A stretch of DNA of 64,000 bases, taken from assembly GCF_010672525.1 (NCBI RefSeq), contig NZ_JAAHGH010000008.1:247715-311714 (forward strand), read 5' to 3'. The first letter of the stretch is position 1, and every line of letters begins with the position of its first letter. Under the pieces are notes generated by a model. That model did no database searches, was not told the DNA's origin, and worked only from the letters and a program-made list of their open reading frames with translations. Shown piece by piece: positions 55,084 through 63,001 of this stretch. A program made the position numbers and the translations under genes. Source of the stretch: Okeania sp. SIO2B3. Lineage in GTDB: Bacteria; Cyanobacteriota; Cyanobacteriia; Cyanobacteriales; Microcoleaceae.

Positions 55084-56580
55084 TTACTTTTTCAGAAGTT
55101 CAAATTGTTCGGAATTAATCTTACTAGACTCATATAAAGTTTGAGCAATTTCTGTCAAAGTCAATACTGAATAACTCCGATATCCATTTGCTTGTAACTT
55201 ATCTTTTACTCCCCGTTCATGGTCAATAAAAACAACAATATCTTCTACATTTAATCCCACTGATTTAAGTTTATCTGCTCCCTTCATTACACTATTACCG
55301 CTAATCATAATATCATCCACAACAACAATTTTTTCCCCTGGTTGAAAATGTCCCTCAATTAATCGACCAGTACCATGAGCTTTCACCTCTTTCCGAGGAA
55401 ATATCATCGGACGTTCTAGACGCAAAGCTAAACCTGTTGCAGTGGGTAATGAACCATAAGGAATACCTGCAATTCTATCAAATTCCAAATCTTTGAGAAT
55501 TTCTGCATAAGCAGTGACTATTTTATGGAATATTTGAGGAATAGAAATGATTTTTCGTAAGTCTATATAATAAGGAAAAGTCGCCCCCGATGCTTGTACA
55601 TGGTCGCCAAAAATAATACAGCCAATATCGTAAAGTTGTAAGATTAAATCCCGATGTGGTTCATGCTTTAAAAAACAAACATCTGGCAACCACAATTCAC
55701 AGGTCGGACTACCTTCAACTACTTGTAGACGTTGTTCATTAATCCTATTTCTTAAGGTTTCAATTTCTTGATTAGGATGTGCTGTACCAAATAATTTTGG
55801 TGGGATTGGTAATAATAACCCTTCACCATTAATATTCAAACCAGCAGCTAAAAGTTGAGCTAATTCTTCTGGATTAGTAATATCATTTTCTTCCGCTATA
55901 TCTCCCTGAATTAGTATTAATCTTTCGGGAGCAATTTTTCTAATTCTAGCGAGAATATCCGGCATTACTCCTACTTCTAAACCTAGCTGTTCAATACTTC
56001 CCCAACTTTGAGCTTCTTCTACTAATTTGAGATAAAGAGGTTGCCCTTGATTTGGGTATTCTTGTAATACTGCTGCTGAAGAATTTGCTGTGGCACAAAG
56101 CAGGAAGACTGTTTTGCCTGGATAAAGTAAAAAAGGTGCAACTAAATCAAGACCAGTATAAGGTGAAATTGTACAAGCATCTACTTGTAAATCTTGAAAA
56201 ATAGTCCTAGCAAATACTGTACTTGTATTAAGGTCGCCGTGTTTCGCATCTAAAATAATTGGAATTTCAGAAGGAATAGTTTTTATGGTTTGCTGAAGTA
56301 GTTCTAAACCTGGTATACCCAAAGATTGATAATAACCTAGAGAAAGTTTATAAGCACATACATATTTTTCTGTTTGAGTTATTAAAAAATAGAGCCACTC
56401 ACTCCAATTTTGAATTAATTCTTGATCATCTTTTTCTGGAGGGTTGGCAAATAAAGATTTTGCTGGAATATTTTGGTGGGCAACTTCTTTGGGTAAACTT
56501 TCTGGGTCTGGGTCTAATTCGAGGTAGAGTAAACTTTGATTCCGTTCTATACTGATTAATAATTTATCAAAAAAGTTCAT
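55084..56580 (-). CDS. pyrFE: Bifunctional orotidine-5'-phosphate decarboxylase / orotate phosphoribosyltransferase
   Basis: This 498-aa fusion catalyses the last two steps of UMP synthesis. The N-terminal PyrF-like TIM barrel (about 1-275) has LYLELDPDPESLP, IILDAKHGDLNTSTVFAR (catalytic Asp-Lys-x-x-Asp) and LILIQGDIAEEN. The C-terminal PyrE part (about 285-498) has IDLRKIISIP, DRIAGIPYGSLPTATGLAL, RKEVKAHGTGRLIEG and the PRPP motif VVVDDIMISGNSVMKG. The PyrF-PyrE order (opposite to human UMPS) is found in cyanobacteria. Length normal. The start MNFFDKLLISIERNQSLL matches the family. Confidence 0.93.
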   Translation of the reverse strand: MNFFDKLLISIERNQSLLYLELDPDPESLPKEVAHQNIPAKSLFANPPEKDDQELIQNWSEWLYFLITQTEKYVCAYKLSLGYYQSLGIPGLELLQQTIKTIPSEIPIILDAKHGDLNTSTVFARTIFQDLQVDACTISPYTGLDLVAPFLLYPGKTVFLLCATANSSAAVLQEYPNQGQPLYLKLVEEAQSWGSIEQLGLEVGVMPDILARIRKIAPERLILIQGDIAEENDITNPEELAQLLAAGLNINGEGLLLPIPPKLFGTAHPNQEIETLRNRINEQRLQVVEGSPTCELWLPDVCFLKHEPHRDLILQLYDIGCIIFGDHVQASGATFPYYIDLRKIISIPQIFHKIVTAYAEILKDLEFDRIAGIPYGSLPTATGLALRLERPMIFPRKEVKAHGTGRLIEGHFQPGEKIVVVDDIMISGNSVMKGADKLKSVGLNVEDIVVFIDHERGVKDKLQANGYRSYSVLTLTEIAQTLYESSKINSEQFELLKK

Positions 56581-57197
56581 AATAATTTCTCTCTATCCTT
56601 TGATGATTTTTATATTATTGCTCTACTCATTTTCAATACATAATACCATTTTGAAAAAAGAATGTGTTTGAATAATAAGCATGAGAAAAAGATTTTACAG
56701 GAGGTCTCCCTTTGACAAAAAATAGAATTTATTAGCTTAAAACTGGTATTGAAGCTATTCCCATACGACTCGGTCCTCCTGAGTTACCCTCCCCTCCACG
56801 GTCGGGGTTAGGGGTGAGTTTACTCCTAAGAAATAGCCTAACTATTTGTAGCAAACATTCATAAAATTGGTATAAAACTTGTTGCGAAATAAAAACGATC
56901 AAGTTATGATTAGATGAAACTATCCCCTATCAGCAATGGATCGGGAATCCCGCGCTGTCTAGTAGAGCAGCGTCGGGAGGATGTCATTTCAGTTATCAGT
57001 TATCAGTTAGCCTCCTCCGGAGGAACTGCGTTATCAGTTATCAGCACCTCTGTCTGTTTGCGCAGCATTCCGCAAGAAAGTCAGAGGCTTGAAATATTGA
57101 ACTTGATTTTTTTTCATCCCCTTGTAGAGCGGTAGCTCGCGGCGCAGCCAAGGGGAGGCTTGAGACCCCATTTTTTGGTCAAAAAAGGAGAATAATC
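56581..57197. other. Spacer with a solo tnpB-type right end and repeats
   Basis: 56642-56754 is a small TAATACCA/TGGTATTG-bounded element. 56790-56825 has the CCTCCACGGTCGGGGTTAGG repeat. 56946-56985 is a solo tnpB-type right end. 56990-57090 has TCAGTTATCAGTTATCAGTT and CTGTTTGCGCAGCATTCCGC. 57150 has a GGGGAGGCTTGAGACC repeat end. No gene. Confidence 0.6.
56943..56985 (+). mobile_element. Solo right-end hairpin identical to that of the tnpB element at 6.8 kb
   Basis: GGGAATCCCGCGCTGTC, an 8-nt loop, then AGCAGCGTCGGGAGGATGTC match 6804-6846 except in the loop (AGTAG versus ACGCAAGTG). No tnpB sequence lies upstream. The loop differs while both stem arms are kept, as expected if the fold is selected. 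Confidence 0.8.
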
Positions 57198-57689
57198 TTA
57201 AACAATTTCCAACTCTAAATTATAACTTTTAGCAAAGTCGTGAGAAAAATGATCTACCTCATTTGTATCACTCAATTCTAAGTTGTAAAAATCTACAAAT
57301 TCATAATCTGAATATGGTCCTGCGTGCCAAGTTCCCACCTCTAATTTAATAAAGCAATTCCCGGGAATTTTAAAAGCAACTATATCTTCTAATTTTGGTG
57401 CATTCTCTACGCAAGGTGGAGCAACTGCCATTAACCATTCCTTACCTTCTAGAGAACCCAAACATTGAGTACATTTTATATGACGAGTAATTTTAGTAAA
57501 TTTTCGACCTTTTCCAAATAACCGCATAATATAGAATCGTGGCGTACCATTTTCTAAATTTAATAGAGCATCGTCTTGGTCATATTTTTTGCCATCTTTT
57601 GCAGCCCAAATTACCTGCCCAAAAGGTCGAAAATTCTCTGGTGTAATTTCTTGGGTAAACAGTTGTTTAACTACTATTGATTTACTCAT
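57198..57689 (-). CDS. Ureidoglycolate lyase family protein
   Basis: This 163-aa cupin-like protein matches the ureidoglycolate lyase/hydrolase (AllA) family: ITPENFRPFGQVIWA, LFGKGRKFTKITRHIKCTQCLGSLEGKEWLMAVAPP, AFKIPGNCFIKLEVGTWHAGPY and FVDFYNLELSDTNEVDH. AllA releases glyoxylate and urea from ureidoglycolate in allantoin breakdown. No other allantoin gene is adjacent, so the substrate is not certain. Length normal. Confidence 0.85.
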   Translation of the reverse strand: MSKSIVVKQLFTQEITPENFRPFGQVIWAAKDGKKYDQDDALLNLENGTPRFYIMRLFGKGRKFTKITRHIKCTQCLGSLEGKEWLMAVAPPCVENAPKLEDIVAFKIPGNCFIKLEVGTWHAGPYSDYEFVDFYNLELSDTNEVDHFSHDFAKSYNLELEIV

Positions 57690-57970
57690 TTTTGATTTTT
57701 CTAAAATTTAGCTATACAAGTTTTTTGATCTTTTATGTGGCGGGTTTAATACTAATACTCCACCTGACAAGGGATGCTTAAAATTGTTTGGGTTTATAAG
57801 ACACAAAGTGGCGTGCCCTTGACCAAAAATTAAGGTTTTAAACCTCCCCTTTTAAGGGTATGAAAAAAATCAACTTCAGTATTTTATTGCCTCCTAATTC
57901 TGATTTGAAAGACTGATAACTGAAATGACTATCCCTATCCACTTCTTCCTTTTTCCTTCTTCAAAGTTAC

Positions 57971-58333
57971 TTAATTAGACTTAAACTCAAAACCATTCGC
58001 CTCAGCGTAACGGTGCAAAAATCGCATCACTCTCTCAAAATTTTCCTCTGATTCAACTTCAAAAGAACATTCTACTTGAGAAAAATCACTTTCATCAGCA
58101 GACAAAAATTTAATCCCACTAGGAGCAACTTCAATATTTCCTTCCTCGTCTTTCAACCATAATTTATTTATTTTATTAGTGAAGGAACGAAAGCTTTCTG
58201 TAGCTTGGAGACGGTCAAACATTAGTACAACTATTTTTGTGTCAGAGTTACGACGTTTTCTCAGACTAACTTCTGTAATTTTCTCATTCAATCCTTCAAT
58301 AAATTCCACAGATACTGTCATTTTATTTCTCAA
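57971..58333 (-). CDS. Psb28-family photosystem II assembly protein (Psb28-2-like)
   Basis: This 120-aa protein shows the Psb28 fold pattern: VEFIEGLNEKITEVSLRKRRNSDTK, LWLKDEEGNIEVAPSGIKF and the C-terminal ENFERVMRFLHRYAEANGFEF (normal Psb28: DRFMRFMERYAEENG). The divergence from classic Psb28 suggests the second paralogue, Psb28-2 (inference). Psb28 proteins bind CP47 during PSII assembly. Cytosolic face of the thylakoid. Confidence 0.82.
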   Translation of the reverse strand: MRNKMTVSVEFIEGLNEKITEVSLRKRRNSDTKIVVLMFDRLQATESFRSFTNKINKLWLKDEEGNIEVAPSGIKFLSADESDFSQVECSFEVESEENFERVMRFLHRYAEANGFEFKSN

Positions 58334-58536
58334 GCTGATATTGAACAGTTATTATTTTACCAAAAAAAAGCAGAAAGTGAGGAGTAGAAGAAAAAAGTCT
58401 TCCTACTCATACTCATAAATTTATTTGTGAGATTTCTATTTTCCTCTCTGCCTTTATACTAATGCTTCCTATCAGCAAAAAGCTATTAGGTATTAGCTAA
58501 ACTCCAGTTGTCTCTAAATGTACCGAAAAATCAACT

Positions 58537-60036
58537 TCAGTTTTTCCTTCTTCCCTCTTCCTTCTTCCTTCTTCCCTCTTCCAAATAATTAATAAATCGT
58601 CGAGGAATATCTACCCTACTTCCCCAATGAATATGAAAATAGGAAGCATGAAGTTGATAAAAATTCCAACCTTCAACAGTTGCTTTGTTCCGATTTTTAT
58701 CCTCATCAATTCGCCACATTTTATATAGATGTCTTGCGGGAGCTTCAGTTAATTCAGAACGATGAAATTCATGTCCATAAACTTGTGTATTTGCTGCTAA
58801 TAAAGGAGTATCTATATTAGTAATTGCTTGCCGATATCCTAACTTTAAATTTTTACCCATTACTGCCGTAGTTGGTAAAATTCCTACCATCTCCCAAGAC
58901 TTGCTATTAAAGTCAATAATTGCCTGAGATAAATACATCAACCCACCACATTCAGCATAAGTTGGCATTCCAGAAATAATTGCTGTCTGAATAGCTTTTC
59001 TCATTAAAATATTTTCGCTTAACTGTTGGGCAAAAACTTCTGGAAATCCACCACCAAAATATAAACCTTCCACTCCCGCAGGTAAATTGTCATCCTTTAG
59101 GGGACTCCAAAATACTATTTTTGCTCCTAACTCTTCCAGAATATCTAAGTTGTCTTGGTAATAGAAATTAAATGCGCGATCGCGAGCTACTCCTATCAAA
59201 AATTGCGACTTTTTTTTCTCAACATTCTTGACATTTGATTGTGAAAAATGTATTCTGTTATTAGGGGGAACTTGGCTATATGAAAAGTGCTGAGACCCCT
59301 CATTCTGAATTTTTAAAAGTGGTAGTAATTTCTCCCAATCAAAACAAGTTTTTGCCATATCGGTTAAGTCATTAATTAAATTATCTAAATCAGGCATTTC
59401 ATCGGTAGGAAGTAAACCCAAATGTCGGTCAGGAATAGTAATATTTTGATGTCGTCGCAGTACCCCAAGTACAGGTAAATTTATAAATTTAAGGGAATTT
59501 TGAAGTAACTGTAAATGGCGATCGCTCCCGACCCGGTTGAGTATCAAACCAGCAAAATTAATATTAGGGTCAAAAGAAATTAAACCATGAGCGATCGCTG
59601 CCACAGAACCTGATAAACGACTACAGTCAAGCACCAATAATACAGGTACGTTCAGCAACCGAGAAATATGAGCAGTAGAAGCAAAATCAGGAAAACACCT
59701 ACCACTTTCATCTTTTACCCCCCTTTGTAAGGCAGGCGAGGGGGGATCAAAACTCACTCCATCAAACAAACCCATCACCCCTTCAACCAAGGCAAAATCA
59801 ACATCTTGAATATTTTGTGCAAAACATTGCTGCACATAAACCTCGGAAGTCAACACCGGGTCTAAATTCCGACAAGACTTACCCGTGACATACTGATGAA
59901 ACATCGGGTCAATATAATCAGGTCCCACCTTAAATGATTGCACCTGCAAATTTTGCCACTTTGAATAAGAAAGTAAAGCCAACGTAACAGTAGTTTTGCC
60001 AACCCCACTACGCTCTCCCGCAACTATTAAACTCAA
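58537..60036 (-). CDS. cobB: Cobyrinate a,c-diamide synthase, with repeat-derived insert and tail
   Basis: This 499-aa CobB/CbiA amidates cobyrinic acid in B12 synthesis. The N-terminal P-loop GERSGVGKTTVTLALL (7-22), FKVGPDYIDPMFH, LVEGVMGLFDGV and, after an insert, DFASTAHISRLLNVPVLLVLD. The C-terminal glutaminase has GLYFGGGFPEVFAQQL and the nucleophile Cys in TYAECGGLMYLS (about residue 360). Residues about 95-112 (DPPSPALQRGVKDESGRC) are encoded by a dispersed GC-rich repeat, and the last about 15 residues (EEGRRKKEEGRRKN) by a CTTCTTCCCTCTTCC microsatellite. Activity is probably kept, because both lie outside catalytic motifs (inference). Confidence 0.9.
   Translation of the reverse strand: MSLIVAGERSGVGKTTVTLALLSYSKWQNLQVQSFKVGPDYIDPMFHQYVTGKSCRNLDPVLTSEVYVQQCFAQNIQDVDFALVEGVMGLFDGVSFDPPSPALQRGVKDESGRCFPDFASTAHISRLLNVPVLLVLDCSRLSGSVAAIAHGLISFDPNINFAGLILNRVGSDRHLQLLQNSLKFINLPVLGVLRRHQNITIPDRHLGLLPTDEMPDLDNLINDLTDMAKTCFDWEKLLPLLKIQNEGSQHFSYSQVPPNNRIHFSQSNVKNVEKKKSQFLIGVARDRAFNFYYQDNLDILEELGAKIVFWSPLKDDNLPAGVEGLYFGGGFPEVFAQQLSENILMRKAIQTAIISGMPTYAECGGLMYLSQAIIDFNSKSWEMVGILPTTAVMGKNLKLGYRQAITNIDTPLLAANTQVYGHEFHRSELTEAPARHLYKMWRIDEDKNRNKATVEGWNFYQLHASYFHIHWGSRVDIPRRFINYLEEGRRKKEEGRRKN
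59716..59757. repeat. Dispersed repeat inserted in frame in cobB
   Basis: TTTTACCCCCCTTTGTAAGG and GGCGAGGGGGGATCAAAA form an imperfect hairpin (CCCCCC/GGGGGG) typical of intergenic repeats. On the minus strand it codes PPSPALQRGVK inside the N-terminal domain and keeps the frame. Confidence 0.7.
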
Positions 60037-60124
60037 TATTCCCCCCGTCTTTTTAACTAGGTATCAGCTTTTAGCATTTCCGTACCGGAATGCTCCTTCA
60101 ATAATTAATAATTAATAATTAATA
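60037..60124. repeat. TAATAATTAATAATTAATAA tract before the satellite element
   Basis: A short spacer with a TTAATAA microsatellite that provided the target site of the element at 60134. Confidence 0.7.
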
Positions 60125-61122
60125 ATTAATAATGGCTTTGTTGCATGAAAGTATATAGCTGCCGCACTTGCTCCGCATATGTACTTGATAATGCACGGAA
60201 ACTGCTGTAACTATTGGACAATAGATCGATAGAAGATCAATGTTTGACATAAAAAGGCTGAAACTTTTACCTGTAAAGGCTTTGATGTTTAATCACCAGA
60301 GCAATAACTATTGGACAATAGATCAATAGAACATCAATAATCGCGAAAAGAGCCTACGCTTTCTGTGCACCGCAATAACTATTAAACATATGTACTTGAT
60401 AAGGCGCGGAAACTGCTGTAACTATTGGACAATAGATAAATAGAAGCTCAATGTTTGACATAAAAAGGCTGAAACTTTTACCTGTAAATGCTTTGAGTCT
60501 TGAACGCAATAGCAATAACTATTGGGCAATAGATCGAGCAAACATCAATAATCGTGAAACAGAGCCTACGCTTTCTGAGCACCGCAATAACTATTAAACA
60601 TATGTACTTGATAACGCACGGAAACTGCTGTAACTATTGGACAATAGATAGATAGAAGATCAATGTTTGACATAAAAAGGCTGAAGTCTTTACCTGTAAA
60701 TGCTTTGAGCTTCGACCGCCAGAGCAATAACTATTGTACAATAGATTTATCAAACATCAATAATCGTGAAACAGAGCCTACGCTTTCTGTGCACCGCAAT
60801 AACTATTAAACATATGTACTTGATAAGGCGCGGAAACTGCTGTAACTATTGGACAATAGATCGATAGAAGCTCAATGTTTGACATAAAAAGGCTGAAACT
60901 TTTACCTGTAAATGCTTTGAGTTTTGAACGCAATAGCAATAACTATTGGGCAATAGATCGATCAAACATCAATAATCGTGAAACAGAGCCTACGCTTTCT
61001 CAGCACAGCAATAACTATTGGACAATAGTATCGATAGAACATCAATAATCGCCAAACAGAGCGATATAGCTGCGGAATGGATGTTAAGAACGCTACTTTC
61101 ATGCAACAAAGCCATTAATAAT
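60125..61122. mobile_element. 980-bp non-autonomous element: IS903-like ends, 9-bp target duplication, internal satellite
   Basis: The perfect 20-bp terminal inverted repeat is GGCTTTGTTGCATGAAAGTA (60134-60153, and inverted at 61094-61113). ATTAATAAT flanks both sides (60125-60133 and 61114-61122), a 9-bp target duplication although in a repetitive tract. GGCTTTGTTG and a 9-bp duplication are features of the IS903 group of IS5-family elements. There is no transposase ORF; the interior is the satellite listed below. Subterminal ATATAGCTGC segments also pair inversely (60153-60163 and about 61063-61073). Confidence 0.88.
60176..61060. repeat. 212-bp satellite, four units, inside the element
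   Basis: CATATGTACTTGATAA begins units at 60176, 60387, 60599 and 60811 (spacings 211, 212, 212). Each unit carries GGAAACTGCTGTAACTATTG, TTTGACATAAAAAGGCTGAA, ACCTGTAAA and GAGCCTACGCTTTCTG. The motif CTATTG-G(A/G/T)-CAATAG-like palindrome followed by AT(C)GAT appears twice per unit and once more in the right arm, about nine in all. The last unit is partial. Stops occur in all frames; non-coding. Confidence 0.9.
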
Positions 61123-61325
61123 TAATAATTACCTCTCCTTGAAAACGGAATTGATTGACTAATCATGAAAATTTTTTCTCTCTTGGTCTCATGGATATGG
61201 CGAGGAGACCCGTTCTTGCAGACCCGCTCCGAATGGCGCCATCTCACCCTTCGGGAAGCCCCGAAGATCGACCGCTTGTTTCTCCACGGCGAGTGAGAGG
61301 CTTTAAACCTTAATTTTTCGGTAAA
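61123..61325 (-). repeat. Two-hairpin repeat with a GC-rich interior insert
   Basis: ATTACCTCTCCTTGAAAAC at the left and GTGAGAGGCTTTAAACCTTA at the right are the outer parts of the dispersed two-hairpin repeat. Between them lie about 120 bp of unusually GC-rich DNA with GGATATGGCGAGGAGACCCG, CGGGAAGCCCCGAAGATCGACCGC and CCACGGCGAGTG. Confidence 0.7.
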
Positions 61326-61396
61326 GGAGAGCCTCAAAAAAATGATCCTACTGAGTGCCGACCGCTGACAGCTTCTTTAACTCAAAAAAAATGAAA

Positions 61397-61840
61397 TCAG
61401 GAAGCACTTTCCTCTTCATAAATTTCATGCTCTCGTTGAATAAAAACTTCTGCCAACGCCTGATAAGCTTCTGTCCAAGCAGATATCACTTCTGGCGTAG
61501 CTACCTCTCCCAAAACATCCTGCATAGCTTGCAACATACATTCTCCCACCACTGGATATTGTTCTGGTAGTACATGAGTTTGCACATGGCGGTGAGCAAT
61601 TTTTTCAACCATTGATTTTAGACCAGTCAAATTATCAATATGAGCAGCATAACTATAAACTGCAGTAGCTAACTTTGCAGGTTGAGATCCATCAGCTTGA
61701 GCAGACATATCAAACTGAGATTTGATTTCAGGATGATTTTCAAACATTATTTCATACATCCGAGTAGTAATTTGCTTTCCCTGTTTTTTCAGTACTGGTG
61801 CGGTGGATTTGACAATATCGATTGTTTGTTGACTAACCAT
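61397..61840 (-). CDS. Single-domain globin (flavohaemoglobin-type, Vgb-like)
   Basis: This 147-aa globin begins MVSQQTIDIVKSTAPVLKKQGKQITTRMYEIMF with Tyr at B10 (TRMYE). It has the CD-region FDMSAQADGSQPAKLATAVYSYAAHID, the proximal His in VEKIAHRHVQTHVLPEQYPVVGECML, and a C-terminal helix AWTEAYQALAEVFIQREHEIYEEE. The FAD/NAD reductase domain of flavohaemoglobin is absent. Binding of O2 or NO is expected; role (NO detoxification or O2 supply) not shown. Confidence 0.9.
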   Translation of the reverse strand: MVSQQTIDIVKSTAPVLKKQGKQITTRMYEIMFENHPEIKSQFDMSAQADGSQPAKLATAVYSYAAHIDNLTGLKSMVEKIAHRHVQTHVLPEQYPVVGECMLQAMQDVLGEVATPEVISAWTEAYQALAEVFIQREHEIYEEESAS

Positions 61841-62099
61841 ATATTTTGTTAATAGCTTGATACCAAAATAATTGTACCTTTCGATAATTTGTTATGGAAT
61901 TAAATCCACTTTTTCTTTATAAGTAGTCACACAAAATTACAGCAGTTATCGAGTTTATGAGGTACAAAGTTTTATTGCTCTAGGCAACAGCTCCGGAAGG
62001 CAACAGGGAATATAGGAATAAATAATCTTATAACTGTACCTCACTATCCTCAAAAGTTCTGTAATTACCGAATTATTAATTATTAATTATTAATAATTA

Positions 62100-62330
62100 A
62101 ATAATTTTGGTTTAAAGCCTCCCCTTGATCGGGTTGATCGGGGAAAAAAGCGGTCGAGGGATGGCGAGGTCTCCTCGCCATATCCAATCGACCAAGACAG
62201 CGGTCGTTGCGTAGCTTCCCGAAGGGTAGGATGGCGAGGTCTCGGAGCTGTCCGACCATCGACCAAGAGAAGAAATAATATTTCCTTATATTCAATCAAG
62301 AAAGGTTTTAACTTTCTTGTAATTATCAAT
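62100..62330 (+). repeat. Two-hairpin repeat with an expanded GC-rich interior
   Basis: GTTTAAAGCCTCCCCTTGATC at the left and TTATCAATTATTAA at the right. The interior repeats GCGGTCG...GATGGCGAGGTCTC twice (62150-62174 and 62200-62255), each with a GGTCTCCTCGCCATATCC or CTTCCCGAAGGG hairpin. It shares AAGCGGTCGA, GGCGAGG and TCGACCAAGA blocks with the inverse copy at 61123. Confidence 0.7.
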
Positions 62331-62569
62331 TATTCATTATCAATTATTAATTAATTAAACATATCAAGTAAAATAATATAAGTCATAAAAATAGGCTTTA
62401 TAAAGATAATTATTATGAGGTTTATTAGAGAATTAAATTCAGAAAATATCAAGCTTTCAAAAGGATAAATTTTTAATAAACTATCTGAAAAAAAGTGCTT
62501 GATAATTTAGGTGATCAATATGTAATATCATGTATAGAATCCGGTTATATAATATCTGTTTATAATTTC

Positions 62570-62764
62570 TTAAATTATATCATGTTCGGACGGGTCAGTT
62601 ATAAATAAAATTTCAGAACTGACAGTACCGAATAAATACTAAAATTATCTTGAAATACTGAAATTATCTTGATTTTTCTCCTTTCTTCCCTCCTGACTCC
62701 TGAGGACTGACTCCTGACTCCTCGCTAAGTTATTTATAAGTATTCAACCGAACATGATATTACT
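62570..62764. mobile_element. MITE with CATGTTCGG/CCGAACATG ends
   Basis: TTATATCATGTTCGGACGGG at the left and ATTCAACCGAACATGATATTA at the right, with a CCTGACTCCTGAGGACTGAC interior as in the 20585 copy. Ends are compensating variants (T/A change on both sides) of CATGTCCGG. Confidence 0.7.
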
Positions 62765-63001
62765 TCAATATTAGACATCTCCTCCAAAAGAGTAGAGACG
62801 TTGCATGCAACGTCCCTACAGGGAAATAATTGATAATTTCTGTACGATAATTGATTTGATTTTTTATTATTGAAGATGTCTATTTAATCTCCCCCACTCC
62901 CCCACTCCCCCACTCTCAACTATATAATAACAACCGGATTTGATATTATTTCTCCCTGTTGTCTGTTGCCTCTTTTCTGGAGATATCTATCAGAACCAAG
63001 A

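Larger units (their letters stand above)
61841..63001. repeat. 1.16-kb spacer with several mobile repeats
   Basis: 62100-62340 is the GC-rich two-hairpin element, 62570-62764 a CCGAACATGATATTA-ended MITE, 62792-62819 the 28-bp palindrome, and 62890-62915 a CCCCCACTCCCCCACTCCCC tract. The rest is AT-rich. No gene; a 70-79-codon minus frame at 62083 is repeat translation. Confidence 0.6.

Noticed and set aside
60176-61060. CRISPR array or coding repeats
   Set aside because: Units of 212 bp are similar along their whole length and have stops in every frame; the boundaries are those of a mobile element.
61122-61337. A 71-codon minus ORF with Arg-rich product
   Set aside because: It lies entirely within the GC-rich two-hairpin repeat.
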